DNA of 64,000 bases from Pseudomonas saxonica (GTDB lineage: Bacteria > Pseudomonadota > Gammaproteobacteria > Pseudomonadales > Pseudomonadaceae). The notes under the pieces were generated by a model. The model had not been told where the DNA came from. It was given only the letters and a program-made list of their open reading frames with translations, and ran no database searches. The DNA lies in the NCBI RefSeq assembly GCF_007858365.1, contig NZ_VFIO01000011.1, positions 62,001 to 126,000 on the forward strand, given 5' to 3'. The translations under genes and the position numbers were made by a program. Position 1 is the stretch's first letter, and the number at the start of each line of letters is the position of its first letter. This document shows positions 60,028-64,000 of this stretch, piece after piece.

Positions 60028-60126
60028 ATGATCGCGCAATTACAATTTGGACATGTAATAGATTGTAAGGTAATTATTCGGGAGACTACTGAGCCACCAA
60101 GTGAACTAATTCGCAGAAAGGCGTAG
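60028..60126 (+). CDS. Possible 32-aa peptide
   Basis: The frame M-I-A-Q-L-Q-F-G-H-V-I-D-C-K-V-I-I-R-E follows AAAGGAGG at 11-bp spacing. It overlaps the metal-box-like repeat at 60037-60077, so it may be coincidental. No family is known. The remainder of 59871-60518 shows only stems and regulatory boxes. Confidence 0.25.
   Translation: MIAQLQFGHVIDCKVIIRETTEPPSELIRRKA
60037..60077. promoter_or_regulatory. Metal-response box region, divergent inverted repeats
   Basis: ATTACAATTT (60039-60048) and ATTGTAAGGTAATT (60062-60075) form an inverted repeat, with another TGTAA at 60054-60058. The elements TTACA/TGTAA are those of CzcR/CopR-type boxes. It lies upstream of the minus-strand leader of the DUF2790 gene. 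Confidence 0.45.
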
Positions 60127-60329
60127 CAGTTCGCGGCCGTGCATGGGGACTGCCTGCGTGGCGCACTCGATGCAAGGCCAGCGCCAGTCTCTGCAAGCTG
60201 GCGACCGAAATACTGCCTGTCATGGCCGATTCCGCCTGTCAGGCGAAGCTGTCATACACCGTCGCAGACCCCAGAATCCGCTAAGCTCAGAGCTGGAGCC
60301 TGCATGACTGTCAGAAATCTTGCGGCTAC

Positions 60330-60344
60330 ATTACAAATTTGTAG
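60330..60344 (+). promoter_or_regulatory. Metal-response box (TACAAATTTGTA) upstream of the response regulator
   Basis: TTACAAATTTGTAG contains a perfect 12-bp palindrome (60332-60343) of the kind bound by CzcR/CopR regulators. It lies about 175 bp before the regulator's start and could give autoregulation. Confidence 0.6.
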
Positions 60345-60518
60345 GATTTCGCCGCGGCCAGCTTCTTCGCGTTAAGATTCAAGCGTCCTCAGGTGACCCG
60401 GCGTATGGACAGAGGTAGCGACTACCACATGCCATACCCTCAGCCTATCTTTCGAACAGCCTGCAACCATAATCTTGGCGGATTAGGCCAACTCCTTCCT
60501 CACACCTTGAGATAAGTT

Positions 60519-61193
60519 ATGCGCGTTCTAGTTGTGGAAGACGAAATTAAAACTGCCGAATATCTTCAGCAGGGCCTATCCGAAAGCGGGTATGTCGTAG
60601 ATATCGTGCACAACGGTGTAGATGCCCTGCACTTGTTCAACACTAATGTCTATTCGTTGGTCCTTCTGGACGTGAACCTCCCCGGTATCGACGGCTGGGA
60701 CCTGCTGGAAACCATCCGTAAGACCAGCCGGGTCCGCATCATCATGCTGACCGCCCGCGGACGCATCAATGACAAGCTCAAGGGCTTGGACGGCGGCGCG
60801 GATGACTACCTTGTGAAGCCATTCGAATTCCCTGAACTGCTTGCTCGCATCCGTTCGCTGCAACGCCGTGGTGATGAGTTGGTCGAGAAGAGCTCGCTGA
60901 AAATTGCGGATCTGGAACTCGACTCCGTCCGCCATCGCGTCTTCCGCGGTGGCACACGCATCGATCTCACCACCAAGGAATTTGCGCTTCTGCACCTGCT
61001 CATGAGCCGAACGGGCGAAGCGCTGACTCGTTCCCAGATCATCTCGTTGGTCTGGGATATGAATTTCGATTGCGACACCAATGTCATCGATGTAGCCATC
61101 CGGCGCTTGCGCTCGAAGATCGATGACCCGTTTGAAACCAAGCTCATTCACACGCTTCGTGGCGTTGGGTACGTTTTTGAGGAACGCGCATGA
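60519..61193 (+). CDS. Heavy-metal response regulator, OmpR family (CzcR/CopR-like, 224 aa)
   Basis: It has a receiver domain with the phosphoacceptor Asp51 (L-L-D-V-N-L-P-G) and acidic E7/D8, and a C-terminal winged helix (L-T-T-K-E-F-A-L-L-H-L-L, then V-I-D-V-A-I-R-R-L-R-S-K-I-D-D). The closest type is the heavy-metal group (CzcR, CopR, IrlR). It overlaps the kinase start by 4 bp. Which metal is sensed cannot be told from the sequence. Confidence 0.95.
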   Translation: MRVLVVEDEIKTAEYLQQGLSESGYVVDIVHNGVDALHLFNTNVYSLVLLDVNLPGIDGWDLLETIRKTSRVRIIMLTARGRINDKLKGLDGGADDYLVKPFEFPELLARIRSLQRRGDELVEKSSLKIADLELDSVRHRVFRGGTRIDLTTKEFALLHLLMSRTGEALTRSQIISLVWDMNFDCDTNVIDVAIRRLRSKIDDPFETKLIHTLRGVGYVFEERA

Positions 61194-62608
61194 GGCCATT
61201 CAGCCTGGCTGCAAAGCTGGGGTTAAAAGTTGGGTTGATGAGCGCAGCGTTGCTGCTTCTGTTCGCCACCTTTGGCTATCTGATGGTAGGTAAGGCTCTG
61301 GAAAGAAATGCCCGAGCGGACCTGGAAGTAAAGATGGCGGGGATGGCTCACAACCTGTCCACCATCCCGGATATCTCCGGCGTCAACGCAGATGCACATC
61401 AGCTTGTCGATTTGGTCATGGGCCACAACAACCTGTATGTGAGCATATTCGATACCTCACAGAATCAGACTCCTCTGCTCTCGATTGGCTCGAAACAGGT
61501 CAATCTGGAGGTGCACAAGTTTCAGCCGGCGGCCCAGCCTAAAGAGCATGAATGGCGTGATACGCAGGACCGTCCTCTGCTGAGTGCTTCTCGGATCATG
61601 CGCTTGGGCGATGGAACAGAGGTCAGCGTCTATATGACCATGGACCAGTCATCCAGTGAGGCACTGCTTGATGCGTTGCTGACTTGGGCCTTGATGATGT
61701 TCCCCGTCATCCTCGCACTGATCTTGGCCATTGGCTGGTGGACCGTGCGCAGAGGCCTGCTGCCGCTGACCAAATTCCTCAAGGTGGCGTCAAAGATCTC
61801 AACGGAGAGCCTCGACCATCGTCTTCCGACTGATGGGATGCCGGCAGAACTCAAGAAGCTCGCCGACGGCATCAACATCATGCTGGCTCGCCTGGATGAT
61901 GGCGTTCAGCAGCTCTCGCAGTTCTCTGACGACCTTGCCCACGAACTTCGAGCACCGCTTTCCAACCTGATGGGCAAGGCCCAGGTTGCCTTGACCAGAG
62001 AAAGATCGCTTTCCGAGTACCGGGAGGTTCTAGAGTCGTGCACAGAAGAGTTGGACCGCATGAGCCGCATGGTTTCCGACATGCTGTTCTTGGCCCAGGT
62101 CAGTCACCCTGCGTCCATGGTGGAGTTCGAACCGGTGTCCCTGGTCGACGAGGTTCAGCGCGTATGCGACCTCTTCAGCATTTCGGCAGAGGAAGGCGAG
62201 ATCCAGCTGCAGATTTCTGGGAGTGATGATGTGGTACGCGGGAACCGCCTGATGGTTCAACGGGCCGTCTCAAACCTCGTGTCGAACGCGATCCGCTACT
62301 GCCCTCGCGGCCGCACGGTCTACGTGAAGGTGCAGCATAGTGCGAGCGGTACGACCTTGAGTGTCGGCAACCCCGGCCGCGGTATTGCCAAGGAACACCA
62401 TGCGCACTTATTTGAGCGGTTCTACCGTGTGGACAAGAGCCGAGCACGGAGCGAAGGCGGTACCGGTCTTGGCTTGGCCATTGTGCAGTCGATCATGAGC
62501 CTGCACCAAGGGTCGGCGAGCGTGGAGGTGACCGAAGAAAACTTCACCTGGTTCCACCTTCACTTTCCCGCAGCCCAGCAACTGCAGCCAGCAATGACCG
62601 CCGCTTAA
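61190..62608 (+). CDS. Heavy-metal sensor histidine kinase (CzcS/CopS-like, 472 aa)
   Basis: It has two membrane helices (about 13-34 and 162-186) with a periplasmic sensor between, then a HAMP segment. The phosphorylated His251 lies in D-D-L-A-H-E-L-R-A-P-L-S-N-L, and the ATP domain ends in G-G-T-G-L-G-L-A-I-V. The sensor loop contains several histidines (for example D-A-H-Q-L, V-H-K-F), possible metal ligands. It is translationally coupled to the regulator. A terminator follows. Confidence 0.95.
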   Translation: MRPFSLAAKLGLKVGLMSAALLLLFATFGYLMVGKALERNARADLEVKMAGMAHNLSTIPDISGVNADAHQLVDLVMGHNNLYVSIFDTSQNQTPLLSIGSKQVNLEVHKFQPAAQPKEHEWRDTQDRPLLSASRIMRLGDGTEVSVYMTMDQSSSEALLDALLTWALMMFPVILALILAIGWWTVRRGLLPLTKFLKVASKISTESLDHRLPTDGMPAELKKLADGINIMLARLDDGVQQLSQFSDDLAHELRAPLSNLMGKAQVALTRERSLSEYREVLESCTEELDRMSRMVSDMLFLAQVSHPASMVEFEPVSLVDEVQRVCDLFSISAEEGEIQLQISGSDDVVRGNRLMVQRAVSNLVSNAIRYCPRGRTVYVKVQHSASGTTLSVGNPGRGIAKEHHAHLFERFYRVDKSRARSEGGTGLGLAIVQSIMSLHQGSASVEVTEENFTWFHLHFPAAQQLQPAMTAA

Positions 62609-62625
62609 ACCGCGCAGACATGATT

Positions 62626-62652
62626 AGGCCCGTCCATCGACGGGCCTTTTTG
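62626..62652 (+). terminator. Factor-independent terminator after the sensor kinase
   Basis: AGGCCCGTC-CATC-GACGGGCCT is followed by TTTTTGTTT. It may also serve the convergent gene ending at 62666. Confidence 0.85.
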
Positions 62653-62665
62653 TTTGCTCAATGCA

Positions 62666-63253
62666 TCAGTGCCGGAGGACCACAGGGTCCATAGGCGACC
62701 GCAGAATCACCGACTTGATGATCTTCTGCTCGTCAGGATTGGCGTTCTTCCACAGGTGTGAGAAGTACTGAGCATTCACTTTCTCTTGAGCACTTACGCT
62801 GCCGGCGGCATCGATCAGGCGCATGGTCGAGTAGACACAGATCAGCGCCAGAATGAAGAACGACGTGGCGACCACCATCACATAACGCTTGGCCAGCACC
62901 GGTGCCCGCTTGAGCTCCTGGATAGAGGCGTCCGCCGCCTTTGTCGCTGCTGTAAGCTCCGAGATCAGTGGCTGGATGGCGGTGTCGACTCCGCGGCATG
63001 CAGCTGAATACGCTGATGCAGCGGCGCGCAAGGCAACCTCCTCCGCGTTCGACCAAGCCTTCTCCGCCTTTCGCACCTCCTCCTGAATCTGCCGGCCGAC
63101 AGCGTCCACCTGCTCCACCAGTTCGTTCGACCTCTCCAGAACAGCGCTGGAGGTCCGCGTCTGCGAGGTCAGCTCATCGAGCTGGACAGTGAGTTTTTCA
63201 GTGCAGCGGCGAAAGTCACCGATAGCAACTGCCCAGGGCTCTATGTCATTCAT
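62666..63253 (-). CDS. Membrane-anchored coiled-coil protein (195 aa), unknown function
   Basis: Residues 1-115 are helical with heptad-like patterns (L-D-E-L-T, S-N-E-L-V-E-Q-V-D-A-V). One membrane helix lies at about 122-145 (V-M-V-V-A-T-S-F-F-I-L-A-L-I-C-V). A short hydrophilic end follows. It resembles the helical membrane proteins next to mobilisation genes on plasmids, but no relaxase is beside it. A TTAC/GTAA box in front suggests metal control. Confidence 0.6.
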   Translation of the reverse strand: MNDIEPWAVAIGDFRRCTEKLTVQLDELTSQTRTSSAVLERSNELVEQVDAVGRQIQEEVRKAEKAWSNAEEVALRAAASAYSAACRGVDTAIQPLISELTAATKAADASIQELKRAPVLAKRYVMVVATSFFILALICVYSTMRLIDAAGSVSAQEKVNAQYFSHLWKNANPDEQKIIKSVILRSPMDPVVLRH

Positions 63254-63308
63254 GGCTATCTCCTAGGGCGGCCAACAACGCCGCGCTGAATTAACGCGCT
63301 AGATATCA

Positions 63309-63320
63309 AAATTGTAATTT
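63309..63320. promoter_or_regulatory. Metal-box-like AAATTGTAATTT
   Basis: This short palindromic element lies 55 bp upstream of the minus-strand coiled-coil gene. It shares the TGTAA half of the boxes at 60330 and 63410. Confidence 0.35.
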
Positions 63321-63409
63321 AAGAGAAAATTCTTAGTCGCCCTCGACAGTGCCGAGATAGACATGATCCTTCCAGATTTGAGGATTTAACGCATCCTGCC
63401 TGCCGCCAA

Positions 63410-63427
63410 AATTACGGAATTGTAATT
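63410..63427 (+). promoter_or_regulatory. Metal-response box (AATTAC-GGAATT-GTAATT)
   Basis: It is a perfect 6-bp inverted repeat around a 6-bp centre, in the divergent region between the coiled-coil gene and the small exported protein gene. It matches the TTAC...GTAA pattern of heavy-metal OmpR-type regulators. Confidence 0.55.
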
Positions 63428-63519
63428 ATTGACTCACCTTGTCGTTAGCTTCGCGTTCCTAAACTACAAACCAACAAAGGCCGCTAATCAGGCAGGCCTA
63501 GTATGAACCGAGGTTCACA

Positions 63520-63741
63520 ATGAAATTTGTCAAATCTATCGCTATTGGCAGCCTGCTGCTGGGTCTCATGGGTACCGCTTACGCTGAAGGTGGCTTCGAG
63601 CGAGCGAAACAGTTCAATGAAAACTTCCGAACCGAACAGGCTCGCCTATGGAGCGATGACTCTTCGGACCAGAACAAACAACAAGTCGCTCAAGAGCAAA
63701 AGAAAGAAAGCAAGGATGGTAAGGAACAAGCCGACAATTAA
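63520..63741 (+). CDS. Small exported hydrophilic protein (73 aa)
   Basis: It has a clear signal peptide (residues 1-22, cleaved after A-Y-A). The mature part is highly charged, with a Q/K/E-rich tail (Q-E-Q-K-K-E-S-K-D-G-K-E-Q). The layout is like small metal-induced periplasmic proteins of pseudomonads, such as the PtrA-like group, but there is no direct family motif. A bidirectional terminator follows. Confidence 0.65.
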   Translation: MKFVKSIAIGSLLLGLMGTAYAEGGFERAKQFNENFRTEQARLWSDDSSDQNKQQVAQEQKKESKDGKEQADN

Positions 63742-63781
63742 TCGGCGGTTAAATAGGACTTCAAATGACGAAAGAAATCGA

Positions 63782-63813
63782 CAAAAAAGCCAGGATAAAA
63801 CCTGGCTTTTTTG
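63782..63813. terminator. Bidirectional factor-independent terminator
   Basis: AAAAAAGCCAGG pairs with CCTGGCTTTTTT around ATAAAA. It lies between the small exported protein gene and the convergent partial gene. Confidence 0.85.
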
Positions 63814-63823
63814 TGCTTGGAAT

Positions 63824-64000
63824 TTAGCCTTCGTTCTTGCGAGGCGTTTCCGCATTGCTTTCTCCAGCCAGACCCTCGGCACCTTGTACGGTACGTTTCC
63901 AATGGCACAGCATGAGCTGGCTGGCGTTCGCTTCGGTGATCGCTGTACATGCTAGATCAGCGGGCAGACCATCCTTGCTGTCTCGCAAGCGCCTGGACAG
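63824..64000 (-). CDS. C-terminal part of a gene leaving the window (unknown)
   Basis: The minus-strand frame is open from the right edge to TAA at 63824-63826, 58 residues (L-R-D-S-K-D-G-L-P-A-D-L, then C-H-W-K-R-T-V-Q-G-A-E-G-L, ending R-K-N-E-G). The terminator right behind its stop supports a real gene end. The fragment is too short to name a family. Confidence 0.5.
   Translation of the reverse strand: MSRRLRDSKDGLPADLACTAITEANASQLMLCHWKRTVQGAEGLAGESNAETPRKNEG

Noticed and set aside
60139..60375. 78-codon plus-strand frame before the response regulator
   Set aside because: Arginine/proline/cysteine-rich composition, no ribosome-binding site, and it runs through the metal box at 60330-60344.

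Overview
The window reads as a Pseudomonas chromosome, probably from the P. fluorescens/putida side of the genus. Supporting signs are an MvaT-type H-NS protein, an OprD-family porin, Pseudomonas-style intergenic GTAGC...GCTAC repeats, and metal-responsive CzcR/CopR-like boxes. This is inferred from gene families; no rRNA or tRNA gene is present.

Region 1 (1-14.3 kb) is a tandem array of giant toxin-like genes of unknown family. It holds the 3' end of one copy at the left edge and two complete copies (2077 and 2257 codons). The complete copies are nearly identical at their 5' ends, including an 824-bp block with no difference, and diverge towards their 3' ends. Each is preceded by the same degenerate 3' end of an enoyl-CoA hydratase (crotonase) gene, so the duplicated unit included that remnant.

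Region 2 (14.3-38.5 kb) is a catabolic block on older backbone; all five intergenic inverted repeats of the window lie here. It encodes an acyl-CoA ligase, a KshB-like ferredoxin reductase, two short-chain dehydrogenases, two 3-ketosteroid-dehydrogenase-like flavoproteins, and a two-component monooxygenase (acyl-CoA-dehydrogenase-fold oxygenase plus flavin reductase with a MarR-like tail). It also has an amidase, an aldehyde dehydrogenase, the hydratase/acylating acetaldehyde dehydrogenase/aldolase trio of meta-cleavage pathways, an MFS carrier, a GntR/FCD regulator and an ABC solute-binding protein. The likely job is desaturation or aromatisation of an alicyclic or steroid-like ketone, ortho-hydroxylation, and conversion of the ring fragments to pyruvate and acetyl-CoA. 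The extradiol dioxygenase and the ring-fission hydrolase are not in the window. A palindromic motif, TnGTC-N6-GACnA, lies upstream of both halves of the monooxygenase and of the aldehyde dehydrogenase. Two L,D-transpeptidases are interspersed.

Region 3 (38.5-49.4 kb) is mobile DNA. The ABC permease gene is cut off at about 38,530 and followed by sequence with repeated TTGACA motifs. Next comes an internally deleted IS21-family element with both inverted ends, sitting between two fragments that may belong to one gene. It is followed by four overlapping genes, three tyrosine recombinases and a small DNA-binding protein, matching the ginABCD operon of GInt genomic islands. Island-type cargo follows: an unknown protein divergent from an XRE regulator, an MvaT-like silencer, small or broken genes, a possibly structured leader and an ICE-like protein.

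Region 4 (49.4-64 kb) is further accessory cargo. A LysR-controlled set (S15 hydrolase, YfcC-type carrier, OprD porin) shares a 14-bp motif between its two promoters and probably takes up and hydrolyses a peptide- or ester-like nutrient. A phosphoethanolamine transferase (EptA/MCR family) follows. Last is a metal-resistance set: zinc-ribbon protein, cation diffusion facilitator, DUF3147 protein, broken DUF2790 gene, heavy-metal response regulator and sensor kinase, and two further genes next to TTAC/GTAA boxes.
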